A stretch of DNA of 64,000 nucleotides from an uncultured Proteiniphilum sp. (lineage in GTDB: Bacteria; Bacteroidota; Bacteroidia; Bacteroidales; Dysgonomonadaceae), in contig NZ_CALNAT010000227.1 in assembly GCF_937873925.1 (NCBI RefSeq), positions 1-64,000 of the forward strand. The letters are read 5' to 3'. Of this stretch, positions 24,173 to 33,289 are shown one piece after another. Position numbers and translations under genes: made by a program. Under the pieces are notes generated by a model. The model was given only the letters and a program-made list of their open reading frames with translations, did no database searches and was not told where the DNA came from. Position 1 is the first letter of the stretch. Each line of letters opens with the position of its first letter.

Positions 24173-25915
24173 CTATTCACCATTGCTGGATATCGTCATT
24201 TCTATTATTGCTTTTTTCAAATTAAAATCATGTTGTTCTAAAATTTTATAGGTATCTTCTTCTTTTATCCCAAACAAAATCTGCATCAGATTTTGAGCTC
24301 TTTTAATTAATTTTTGATTGATACATTCGACCTCTACCATATAACAATCATAGACATTTCCCAACAAGATCATAGCTGTAGTCGATAAATAATTCAATAC
24401 TTTTTTTGTAGCGGTACCTGCTTTCATTCGTGTTGAGCCAGCGACAAGCTCATGCCCGGAATGTAACGCTATGACCCGATCACAAAAAAAAGTATTTCCC
24501 TTATCCGATTCGGAGATAAGGACACTAAATGCCCCACAATATTTAGCAAAAGCTAAAGCAGATTGAACATAATAAGCAGAACCACTTACAGATATCCCTA
24601 TTACAATATCGTTGTGCTGAACATTTACCAATAATAATTCAGGAACGGCACTGGCATCTTCTTCAAAATTTGTTTCAATCTCTATAGAGGCATCTGCAAT
24701 TCCACCGGAAATAAATGTCATTACTTTATCACGAGGAAAGCCGAATGTACAGGGTATCTCGACTGTATCAATGGCAGCCAATCGCCCGCTTGTCCCTGCT
24801 CCCACATAGAGAAGTCGCCCTCCTTTCTTTAGCCTATCGGCAATAAGGTTGGCAACTTCTGCTATTGATGGAATGGACTTTTTAAGTTTTTCAGCAGATT
24901 CTCTTTCTGTCAGATCAAGAAGTTCCACTATTGAGATGGCGCTTTTCTTTTCCAAATGGATTGATTTTTGATATGGTATCTCGGTTTCTATCTGCTCATA
25001 TCGTTTTGTCCGGCTATTTTTCCGGGCAATCTGTTCACCAATAGCCAGCATGGAGGCTCCGATCAATGGTAAACGATTTCCTTCATACATAATTTCTATA
25101 TCAACTTTTTGAGCTAAAGTCGCAAGTTTTGGTTCTATTTTTGCTTCCAAAACCTCTTTCAACGGATAATCGCCTATTATTTCCGCCAATCCCCCTCCTA
25201 TCAGAATTTTATCAATGTTATACACCACACATGCGGAATAGATAACCTCTGACAAATGCTGTTCATATTCGGTACGTAACTCTATAAAAAATTCTTCCTT
25301 GAATAATTCTGACAGTCGCCCATTCGTCCGGCGGTTTATTTCGGCTAATCCGGCTATCTCATCAAAGCTGCCTTTGGGACTCATTATACTACCTAAAAGA
25401 GTATATTTACCACCTGGTCGCCAAAGACGTCCGTTTCGCCAGACTGTAAATCCTACTCCGGTTCCAATGGGCATCACTCCAATCGTTTGTATGCCTGACA
25501 AATAGCCTTTTACTGCAGCGCCAACAGCTGTAGCATCCGCGTCATTTATCAGTGCTACCGGTGCCTTTGTCTTTTCTTTCAGATGGTTTATCCATTTGGA
25601 GTCAGTTAAGGCCGATATATGTCCACCTGCAATTTCGACCGAGGTTCCGGCATAATTTACTATCCCCGCCGTTGATATGCCAATACCGGAAATAATTGTT
25701 TTATCCTTGGGAAAAATCTTATCTAAAAGTTCATCTAAAGCCGTTATAAAATCATCAATCGTTCCTTTATCCCTTAGACGACTATCAACTACTTCAAATA
25801 CGGCACTATCAATCTGTGAGGAGACATCTACCGGTCTGAGTTGTGTTCCTAAAACCGTAACAGCCTTTATACGGCTTCCTCCTATATCTATACCCAAATA
25901 AATTTGACTATCCAT
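24173..25915 (-). CDS. Fusion of ROK-type sugar kinase and MurQ N-acetylmuramate-6-P etherase
   Basis: This 580-residue cytoplasmic protein (no signal peptide) has two enzymes in one chain. Residues 1-300 form a ROK-like kinase: phosphate loop LGIDIGGSRIKA (7-18), catalytic Asp125 in VALINDADATA, and IGTGVGFTVWRNGRL (150-164). The usual ROK zinc motif with CxCG is absent. Residues about 305-580 match MurQ, which removes D-lactate from MurNAc-6-phosphate to give GlcNAc-6-phosphate: VGAGTSGRLAAIDTVE with Glu386 (E. coli Glu83 equivalent), NFEEDAS with Glu419 (Glu114 equivalent), SVSGSAYYV, and GSTRMKAGTATKKVLN. Both catalytic glutamates remain, so etherase activity is likely. The kinase may act on MurNAc or GlcNAc. 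It lies 46 bp downstream of a GH20 gene in a SusCD locus. Confidence 0.88.
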   Translation of the reverse strand: MDSQIYLGIDIGGSRIKAVTVLGTQLRPVDVSSQIDSAVFEVVDSRLRDKGTIDDFITALDELLDKIFPKDKTIISGIGISTAGIVNYAGTSVEIAGGHISALTDSKWINHLKEKTKAPVALINDADATAVGAAVKGYLSGIQTIGVMPIGTGVGFTVWRNGRLWRPGGKYTLLGSIMSPKGSFDEIAGLAEINRRTNGRLSELFKEEFFIELRTEYEQHLSEVIYSACVVYNIDKILIGGGLAEIIGDYPLKEVLEAKIEPKLATLAQKVDIEIMYEGNRLPLIGASMLAIGEQIARKNSRTKRYEQIETEIPYQKSIHLEKKSAISIVELLDLTERESAEKLKKSIPSIAEVANLIADRLKKGGRLLYVGAGTSGRLAAIDTVEIPCTFGFPRDKVMTFISGGIADASIEIETNFEEDASAVPELLLVNVQHNDIVIGISVSGSAYYVQSALAFAKYCGAFSVLISESDKGNTFFCDRVIALHSGHELVAGSTRMKAGTATKKVLNYLSTTAMILLGNVYDCYMVEVECINQKLIKRAQNLMQILFGIKEEDTYKILEQHDFNLKKAIIEMTISSNGE

Positions 25916-25961
25916 TTTTTTTCTTTATTTTTCAAGCCAAAAGATAACATCAATTTTTTAT

Positions 25962-27857
25962 TTAATCAAATACGATGTTATATCTATGAATAGGTCTTCT
26001 TTTGGCCAGTTCATCCAGAGAAAGGGATACAACTTTTCCAATCTTGTCTTTATAATAAGTTATACATCGTATTGTCTCTGCTGATTTAGGAATGCTAAGA
26101 GGAATCCCTTCGTAACGTTTAGAATAACGATCAGGATCGGTTTCATCAAAGGTATAATATATTTCCGTCCCTTCTATTTCTGCTCCCAGTTCGATATGAG
26201 TCATTTTACCTTCTGCATCTTTTACGGGTGAAACTATAACGTTATAAACGCTTTTTGCATAATTCACTCCTGAGGCATCTAAACGTTTCATATGTTGTTC
26301 CATTCTGGGAATAAAACTTTTCCAATCACGAACATCTTTTGCAGACCAAAAGGTTTCTGCCAAAGCAAAAGCCCGGGGCCATGTCATATATTCGGCATGT
26401 CTTCCGGCAGGTACACTTTCGGTCCAGAGATTTCCTTGCCCACCTAATATGTAGTAAGGATCCACATTTTCCGGAACCGGTTCATAATTATAACAATCAC
26501 TCAAAAGACACATGGAATAAGTTTTTGGTTCTACTGATGGTTCTCCCTGATATAAATCCAGATAACAATAATCCATAGGAGACATTATTACCTGATGATT
26601 TTTACGAGCTGCCGCAATACCTCCATTAATTCCCCGCCAGGAAGTCACAATAGCTCCGGGCGCTAATCCACCTTCCAATATTTCATCCCAACCGATTATC
26701 TGCTTTCCCTTGCTTTGAGCAATTTTCTGTACACGTTTAATGAAATAGCTTTGTAACTCATGCAGGTTTTTTAATCCTTCTTCTTCGATACGTTTTTGAC
26801 ATTTAGGACATTCCTGCCAAAAACCTTTAAAACATTCATCTCCGCCAATATGAATATAAGGACTGGGAAAAAGATCGGCAACTTCTTCCAATACCTTATC
26901 TACATATTCAAAAACAGCCTCGTTTCCAACACACAAAGCATTGTCTTCTTTTCCATAAAAATTATTCCCTACGTTCACCCTATATTGTTCTCCCGTACAT
27001 GATAACCCGGGATAAGCAACAATAGCCGCCAAACTATGCCCTGGCATTTCAATTTCCGGGAGAATCAACACTTTTCGTTGTTTTGCATATTCTATGATCT
27101 CCCGCATATCAGCTTTCGTGTAGAATCCTCCTTCTGTGGCCGGCTCTCCGGACTGTTGCGGTTCTATTCTAAAGAATCTACCCACACGTTCAGCTCTCCA
27201 TGCTCCTTTTTCTGTTAATGCAGGTAGAGCATCTATCTGTATACGCCATCCCTGGTCATCAGTCAGATGAAGTTGTAAAATATTATATTTATATTTTGCC
27301 ATCTGATCAATATAGCGTTTCAGAAATTCTTTTGAAAAAAAATGACGGGAGACATCCAATAGAAGCCCCCTCCATTGAAAACGTGGATAATCAAGGATAG
27401 ATACACATGGTATATTAATTTTATCTGTTCCATTATAATCGGCAGGTAATAATTGCATAAGGGTTTGAAGGCCATAAAAAATGCCGGCTTCTTTATTGGC
27501 TTCTAATCGTACACCTTTAGGTTCAATGCGTAAGCGATATCCTTCATCTCCCAATGTATTATCATTCTGTGATAATAATTCCAAACGGATAGATTGTTTA
27601 TCTGCTTTATTTTCTGATTTAACTATTAAAGTATGCGGTTTATATAAGCCGGTAAACGGATTAAGTATTTCTTTTAATTCATTTTGATCGGGAGATATAC
27701 TGAAATAAGACTTAGCGGAAAACAGATAAAATCCAGATAATCTTTCGACTTTTACCGGTTGCGGTATTATTGCTAAGCTTGATTCACCATATATCCCATT
27801 ACAGTTAAAAAAAAGACACCCCAATAATGAAAAAATGATATTTCTTCTCAAATTCAT
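25962..27857 (-). CDS. GH20 beta-N-acetylhexosaminidase, exported
   Basis: This 631-residue family GH20 exo-hexosaminidase releases terminal beta-GlcNAc or beta-GalNAc by substrate-assisted catalysis. The N-terminal signal ends in a possible lipobox (LFFNC, Cys19). The GH20b domain (about 28-155) precedes the barrel (FQWRGLLLDVSRHFF; HLTDDQGWRIQIDALP), with the catalytic pair Asp340-Glu341 in YIHIGGDECFKGFW. A C-terminal extension of about 90 residues is beta-rich (EIYYTFDETDP, like a chitobiase C-terminal domain). It is preceded by SusD with a hairpin between, and followed by the kinase-MurQ fusion. A GlcNAc-terminated glycan, for instance GlcNAc-MurNAc, is the inferred substrate. Confidence 0.93.
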   Translation of the reverse strand: MNLRRNIIFSLLGCLFFNCNGIYGESSLAIIPQPVKVERLSGFYLFSAKSYFSISPDQNELKEILNPFTGLYKPHTLIVKSENKADKQSIRLELLSQNDNTLGDEGYRLRIEPKGVRLEANKEAGIFYGLQTLMQLLPADYNGTDKINIPCVSILDYPRFQWRGLLLDVSRHFFSKEFLKRYIDQMAKYKYNILQLHLTDDQGWRIQIDALPALTEKGAWRAERVGRFFRIEPQQSGEPATEGGFYTKADMREIIEYAKQRKVLILPEIEMPGHSLAAIVAYPGLSCTGEQYRVNVGNNFYGKEDNALCVGNEAVFEYVDKVLEEVADLFPSPYIHIGGDECFKGFWQECPKCQKRIEEEGLKNLHELQSYFIKRVQKIAQSKGKQIIGWDEILEGGLAPGAIVTSWRGINGGIAAARKNHQVIMSPMDYCYLDLYQGEPSVEPKTYSMCLLSDCYNYEPVPENVDPYYILGGQGNLWTESVPAGRHAEYMTWPRAFALAETFWSAKDVRDWKSFIPRMEQHMKRLDASGVNYAKSVYNVIVSPVKDAEGKMTHIELGAEIEGTEIYYTFDETDPDRYSKRYEGIPLSIPKSAETIRCITYYKDKIGKVVSLSLDELAKRRPIHRYNIVFD

Positions 27858-27897
27858 ATTCTTACTATTTTTTAATCAATTAAACATACAATCAATT

Positions 27898-27934
27898 TAT
27901 TCAAGGCGCTGATTATCAGACAACGCCTTGAATA
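27898..27934 (-). promoter_or_regulatory. Intergenic stem-loop between susD and GH20
   Basis: An 11-bp perfect stem (27898-27908 with 27924-27934) closes a 15-nt loop that itself contains a small CTGA/TCAG pairing. No T tract follows on the minus strand, so it looks like an mRNA processing or stability element that may set SusCD apart from the downstream enzymes in the same transcript. Confidence 0.55.
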
Positions 27935-27980
27935 CTCTGTATAATCAGACTCTAACCTCTATTAGTTTATAGATAAAGTA

Positions 27981-29651
27981 CTACCAGTTCGGATTTTGTT
28001 CTAACACAAATCCATTTGCCTGGTAGAATGCAACTTCTTTTGTTGGTAAAGGTTGTAAATAATGTTTTTTCGGATCAAATATTCGACCCGTCTCTACTAT
28101 TAAGAAGCCTTCTTCATCCGTTTTATTTTGATAATAAATGTCATTGTATGGAGCTTTATTTTCCCATTCTGTATTCTTAATTTTAATACCTTTTATATCT
28201 TTTGGTAATTCAGTTTCCCCAGTTTTCCAACGACGTAAATCATCATAACGAAACCCTTCCAATGCCAATTCTACAGTTCTTTCACGCCTAATTTCTTCTC
28301 GCATATCCAGATTATTAGATAAAACGAAATCATTCGTTAGTGGTGGCATATTTACTCTGTTTCTTACAACATTGATAGATTTATTTAGTTCTTCATCTGT
28401 TATTGTTCCTCGTCTCTCATAAACAGCTTCCGCATAAGTCAATAATACTTCCGCATAACGAAGCAGATGCTTATCATAGTCAAATTTACTCAAATCACCA
28501 TTATTTCCTCCATTGATTCCGTCTAAGTCCCACGACATATATTTATAGAGAATATAACCTGTGTTAGCATTACTTTGAGGGAAATTTGGCCAATTCTCTA
28601 CTTTTTCAACAGGATAAAAAACTCTGTTCGTCTTAGTTCCCGGAGGAGTCATAGTTTGAGTCATACGCGGATCACGGTCTTCGTATTCGGAAGTAAAAGT
28701 AGAGTAGCCTTTAAAAACAGATTTTTCGTGCATTATCGGATAACCATTTTTATCCAGATACATATCCACTAATTTACGAGTTGGATTATATCCATATCCA
28801 TTATAATTATACGGCATGCCATGACCTAAAACATTTCGCTGATATCTACGATCCAAGATGCTTTCAGAAGAGTCATCACCTTCCTCTATCGATAAATAGA
28901 AATAGCTTTCTTCTCCTTTATCTCTAAATAAAGAATATTGACCACTACTTATAACCTCATTTGAAGCCGCAATAGCTATATCCAAATATTTCTCAGCATC
29001 CGCTTCATTCCTGAATTTACGCCAGGTTCCCTCAAATAAAGCAACCCGGGCAATCATAGATAAAGCAGCTCCTTGCGTTATACGTCCTATGTCTCCTGCG
29101 GGTAGTTCTTTTTGTCGGGGTAATACTTTTGCCGCTTCATCCAAATCTTTCAAAATAAAATCAATAGTCTCTGTCCGGCTCGCCCGAGGTTTAAACAACT
29201 CAGGATCGGTTGCTTCCAATATTTTATCAATCAAAGGAATCCCACCATATATTTTAAACATTTTCCAATAATTATACGCTCTGAAGAATTTTGTTTCACC
29301 TATAAAACGTATTATTTCACTTTCAGTTTTTCCTTCAGCTTTTTCCAATATGTTATTAGCTCTACGGATGTACACATAGGAATCTGTCCAAACAGTGGAC
29401 GTTTCACTTAATTGATAAGAGCCATTACTCACGGCATTGGGGCTTTGGAACGCAATATCGGATGTAATATCGTCGTAGCCGAATCTTTCTAAACTATTAT
29501 ACAAATTATTCGCTGCTGTTTTAAAATCATCTGCCGTTTCCCAAAAGGTTGCATCACTCATATTATCTAAAGGATACAGATCAAGATCTTTACACCTATT
29601 TAGATAAAATATAGTTACGAACAGGCATATATATATTGTATATTTTTTCAT
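27981..29651 (-). CDS. SusD/RagB family glycan-binding lipoprotein
   Basis: This is the SusD-like partner of the SusC at 29665. The start at 29651 (MKKYTIYICLFVTIFYLNRC) gives a lipoprotein signal with Cys20; an upstream in-frame ATG at 29681 overlaps the SusC stop. Landmarks are ATFWETADDFKTAANNLYNS, ETKFFRAYNYWKMFKIYGGIP, AEVLLTYAEAVYERRG, RRERTVELALEGFRYDDLRRW and the C-terminal YLQPLPTKEVAFYQ and LEQNPNW. It starts 13 bp after SusC. Base composition is distinctly AT-rich, like the SusC gene. Confidence 0.95.
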   Translation of the reverse strand: MKKYTIYICLFVTIFYLNRCKDLDLYPLDNMSDATFWETADDFKTAANNLYNSLERFGYDDITSDIAFQSPNAVSNGSYQLSETSTVWTDSYVYIRRANNILEKAEGKTESEIIRFIGETKFFRAYNYWKMFKIYGGIPLIDKILEATDPELFKPRASRTETIDFILKDLDEAAKVLPRQKELPAGDIGRITQGAALSMIARVALFEGTWRKFRNEADAEKYLDIAIAASNEVISSGQYSLFRDKGEESYFYLSIEEGDDSSESILDRRYQRNVLGHGMPYNYNGYGYNPTRKLVDMYLDKNGYPIMHEKSVFKGYSTFTSEYEDRDPRMTQTMTPPGTKTNRVFYPVEKVENWPNFPQSNANTGYILYKYMSWDLDGINGGNNGDLSKFDYDKHLLRYAEVLLTYAEAVYERRGTITDEELNKSINVVRNRVNMPPLTNDFVLSNNLDMREEIRRERTVELALEGFRYDDLRRWKTGETELPKDIKGIKIKNTEWENKAPYNDIYYQNKTDEEGFLIVETGRIFDPKKHYLQPLPTKEVAFYQANGFVLEQNPNW

Positions 29652-29664
29652 GATGGATCTTATA

Positions 29665-32600
29665 TTAAAATTTAAAATCAATTCCTATAGAATATACTTT
29701 ATTAAATGGATAGGCATTTTCATTACTATTTTGGTTCTCTGGGTCATAATTACCCTCCCGCGTACCTTTAGAAAAAGTAAATAAGTCCTGGCCACTAAAA
29801 TATATACGAGCATTCTGCATGTTTAATTTTGTACACCAGTTTTGGGGCAGATTGAATCCCAATGTTAATACCTTTAATCTTAAGTAACCAATATTATCCA
29901 TCCTATTTGCCGAAGTACGCCAGTTCCAGTTCTTAATATCATCATATCCTACACTTCCTGGTATAATTCTCGGATATCGGGCATCTGGATTTTCTGATGT
30001 CCATGTTTTTCCATAAAAATACTGCAAAGGCTGATACCACCACCAGTAATTTGGTACTGAAAAGTCTCCTGTATACATTGTGGTTCTTTTACCTACCCCC
30101 TGAAAGAATACATTCATATAGAACCTTTTGTAAGAAAGATTTACATTAGAAGAAAACGTATAGCGGGGAAGTCTATTACCCAAGTATATCATATCTCCGT
30201 CCAATCCTTTTTCCTTATCTCCGTAGGCGGTAATCTTACCATCACCATCAACATCTTTATACATCGCATCACCTACACCAAGTCCCTTTGGCACACCTTC
30301 CAGTTTCTTATAAGTTTCCAACTGCTCCTGAGTCTGAATGATGCCATCAAACACATAGCCAAAATAGGAATATATGGGATAACCTTTACGGGCAAAATTT
30401 AGTCCTTCAAAATAATTATCACTATTCTTCAATTCTATAAGTTTATTTTTACTATCGTTTAAATTAAATGATATCCCATATTCAAAATCATTGATTTTAT
30501 CTCTCCATCCAACGGTTATTTCAAATCCACGCGTACGTAATTTCCCTTGGTTTTGAGAAGGAGGTGTACCTCCAAATGTTGCAGGTACCGCCTCATTTAC
30601 CAACATATCGTTATTGGTTTTATTAAAATAATCAATGGAGAAGGATAGACGGGATTGCAACGCAGCCATATTTAGTCCTATATTTTTATTTTCGATGGTC
30701 TCCCATGTTCTTTCTTTTGAGGCAATAGTAGAGATTGCTCCTACCCGACCAACATTAGGAGAACCGATAGGATAATTACCAGATATGGATATTAATTGCA
30801 TATAATCATATAATCCTAAAGACCCTATATCCTGATTACCCATCTTTCCCCATGATACTCTTAATTTCAACATATCAAAAAAATTCAATGATCGTATAAT
30901 ATTTTCTTCTGATAAATTATAGGCAAGTGCGACAGAGGGGAATACCGAACTCCAACGTTTGTCCGGTGCAAATTTAGAGCTCCCATCAGTACGAAGAGTA
31001 ATATCCGTAATCAATTTATTCTTATAAGAATAACCTATACGGGAGAAATATGATTGTAAAGCCCAATCATTGATAGCTCCCGTAAAATTCATGTATTCCG
31101 TTTTCGTTTTATCCGCCAGATTCAAAGTAAATGTTTTGTTATCTTTAAAATTATATCCGACTATGATCTCTTGATCGAAATCTGCTTCTTCGTGTGAGGC
31201 TCCTATCATTACGTTCAAATAATGATCTTCTCTGAGTATTTTATTGTAATCAAAATATGCATTATAGATTTTTTGTATACCTCGAGAATTAGTGAAACTA
31301 GCAGAATTAATTGGATTAGCAATATTCTGAACTACTCCTGCCCAATTATAAAGTTCAAATGTGGGATTTGTAAAAACATCCTTAGTAAAATACATTTTTG
31401 TAGCAGCTTGAGCAATTATTTTTAATCCGGATAATATTTCAAAATCTCCCTTAAAATTAGTATTGAACTGATGGTGATTCATTTTTCTATTCCCTCCATG
31501 TTGTAAAAAATCACCTGGGTTTAAGAATCCCTGATAAGTATAATATTGTCCATGAGGATTATACATGGGGACAAAAGACCACAGTCTGGGCAGCCAACTA
31601 ATCACAACCGGCAATTGGGTGGGTTCTTCGTTAATTCTATTTACATATGAGCTCTTTGTTTCTATATTTAATCGATCAAAAAGCTTAAAATCATAATTCA
31701 ATTGCAAGTTATAAGCGTCAGCTTTGTCATTAGCAAAATTCATAATTCCTGGATTATTTTTATAACCTGCGGATAGCAAATACACGTTATTTTCTCCCCC
31801 ACCTGATATGGTCAGATTATGGCTTTGTTGGATCGAACTTTTGTATGTTTCTTTAAACCAGTCAGTAGAGCCATAAAAACCCGGGAAATCAGTCAATCCA
31901 AACATCCAACCCTTCTCTGTAGGAGGAGCATTCGATCGTATTTTATCGAAAACCTCGTCTGAAAAGCCCGGCAATCCCACATTTTTCAACCCTTCATCCA
32001 ACATAGCTGCGCCATGATAGGTGTCTGCTACTTTTAGAAGATGATGAGGTACTTTTAAACCAAAGTTACCCGAATAAGCAATAGATGGCTTTCCTTTATT
32101 ACCTTTTTTCGTTGTAATCAGGACAACTCCATCTGCAGCCCGTGCTCCATAAATAGCCGCCGCTGCATCTTTCAAAACAGAAATATTATCGATATCATTG
32201 GGGTTAATATTGGTAAGATCTCCCGGCATGCCATCAATCATTATCAATGGAACATTTCCATTAATAGAAGAATATCCACGAATCTGTAGGCTATAATTTT
32301 CTTTACCAGGTTGGCCATTTCCCTTCATTATAGTTACTCCAGGTATAGTTCCTTGCAGAGCATCCATACTATTAATAACCGGACGATTTTCAAACACATC
32401 GCTTTTTACTGTTGAAATAGCTCCGGTTATAGCTCCTTTAGCACGTGTACCATAACCTACCACAACAACTTCTTCCAAACCTTGGAAATCTTCTTTTAAA
32501 ATGACTTGTAGATTTTGCTGGTTTCTGACGGTTATTTCCTGTGAAAGATATCCGACGTAAGAAATTTGCAAAATAGTACTTCCTGAAACTGTTAAACTAA

Positions 32601-33054
32601 ACTTTCCCTCTATATCCGTCACACATCCATCTGTTGTTCCTTTTACTATCACATTTGCTCCGATGAGAGGTTCGCCATTTTCATCGATAACAGTCCCGGT
32701 GATATGCCATTGGTTTTGTTGTGTTACCAGTGCTGTAGAAATAACAATATGGTTTTCTTTTATAATATACGTACATCCGGTCCCCTGCAATAATACCTCC
32801 ATGATATCTGGTAAGGAACCGCTTTTCAATGGGATAACAATAGTCTTATTTACATTGATCACTTCCTGGTTATAATCGACTGGCATTTCTGTTTGCCTCT
32901 CTATCTCTGTAAAGGCCGTTTTGAGTGTAAGACGCGTATTTGATAGAGAAACGGTCTGCGCAAAAGACTGTTGATTTTGAAAAAAGAAGAGAATTATAAA
33001 TAACAGGAAGAACATTTTATTTATTAATTCATTTTTTATATTGTTTATTTTCAT
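29665..33054 (-). CDS. SusC/RagA TonB-dependent transporter with STN domain (AT-rich locus)
   Basis: This 1129-residue outer-membrane transporter has a signal peptide to about residue 33, an STN domain (about 36-108; LSNTRLTLKTAFTEIERQT), a carboxypeptidase-regulatory-like domain (about 118-195; GEPLIGANVIVKGTTDG), a plug beginning at EEVVVVGYGTRAKGAITGAI, and a barrel ending VYSIGIDFKF. The STN domain implies control by a FecR/ECF sigma pair; the nearest are the pair at 22011-24156, downstream, and the FecR-less sigma at 40447, upstream. Sampled 60-base lines in this gene have about 35% G+C, lower than genes upstream of 33.2 kb. It may share a promoter region at 33055-33289. Confidence 0.96.
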   Translation of the reverse strand: MKINNIKNELINKMFFLLFIILFFFQNQQSFAQTVSLSNTRLTLKTAFTEIERQTEMPVDYNQEVINVNKTIVIPLKSGSLPDIMEVLLQGTGCTYIIKENHIVISTALVTQQNQWHITGTVIDENGEPLIGANVIVKGTTDGCVTDIEGKFSLTVSGSTILQISYVGYLSQEITVRNQQNLQVILKEDFQGLEEVVVVGYGTRAKGAITGAISTVKSDVFENRPVINSMDALQGTIPGVTIMKGNGQPGKENYSLQIRGYSSINGNVPLIMIDGMPGDLTNINPNDIDNISVLKDAAAAIYGARAADGVVLITTKKGNKGKPSIAYSGNFGLKVPHHLLKVADTYHGAAMLDEGLKNVGLPGFSDEVFDKIRSNAPPTEKGWMFGLTDFPGFYGSTDWFKETYKSSIQQSHNLTISGGGENNVYLLSAGYKNNPGIMNFANDKADAYNLQLNYDFKLFDRLNIETKSSYVNRINEEPTQLPVVISWLPRLWSFVPMYNPHGQYYTYQGFLNPGDFLQHGGNRKMNHHQFNTNFKGDFEILSGLKIIAQAATKMYFTKDVFTNPTFELYNWAGVVQNIANPINSASFTNSRGIQKIYNAYFDYNKILREDHYLNVMIGASHEEADFDQEIIVGYNFKDNKTFTLNLADKTKTEYMNFTGAINDWALQSYFSRIGYSYKNKLITDITLRTDGSSKFAPDKRWSSVFPSVALAYNLSEENIIRSLNFFDMLKLRVSWGKMGNQDIGSLGLYDYMQLISISGNYPIGSPNVGRVGAISTIASKERTWETIENKNIGLNMAALQSRLSFSIDYFNKTNNDMLVNEAVPATFGGTPPSQNQGKLRTRGFEITVGWRDKINDFEYGISFNLNDSKNKLIELKNSDNYFEGLNFARKGYPIYSYFGYVFDGIIQTQEQLETYKKLEGVPKGLGVGDAMYKDVDGDGKITAYGDKEKGLDGDMIYLGNRLPRYTFSSNVNLSYKRFYMNVFFQGVGKRTTMYTGDFSVPNYWWWYQPLQYFYGKTWTSENPDARYPRIIPGSVGYDDIKNWNWRTSANRMDNIGYLRLKVLTLGFNLPQNWCTKLNMQNARIYFSGQDLFTFSKGTREGNYDPENQNSNENAYPFNKVYSIGIDFKF

Positions 33055-33289
33055 ACTTTTGTTATTAACTTAATATTAATACTAAATAAATTGTCCGAAG
33101 TCTCTATTCCATCAATAATATTGTATGGTATTTGACGATTTCAACCCGGGAAGCTTTACAGCAGGAGTTTCTCGGCTTTTTTTTTCATATATATATCCTC
33201 CTTCTTTATTAGTTTTAATGTAAGAGTCTACTTTCCAGGCTGACCTTATATCCTTTAAGGGCATAATAGAGGGCATAGATGGTAGTATG
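33055..33289 (-). promoter_or_regulatory. SusC upstream region with a possible 10-codon leader ORF
   Basis: This 235-bp gap marks the change from GC-richer to AT-rich sequence. On the minus strand an ATG at 33188 follows a strong Shine-Dalgarno-like GAAGGAGG, unusual for Bacteroidetes, and opens a 10-codon frame MKKKAEKLLL ending at 33156. In the frame of the upstream gene, 24 sense codons follow its stop before a second stop. These may be remnants of a truncated gene or a leader peptide; neither is proven. Confidence 0.35.
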
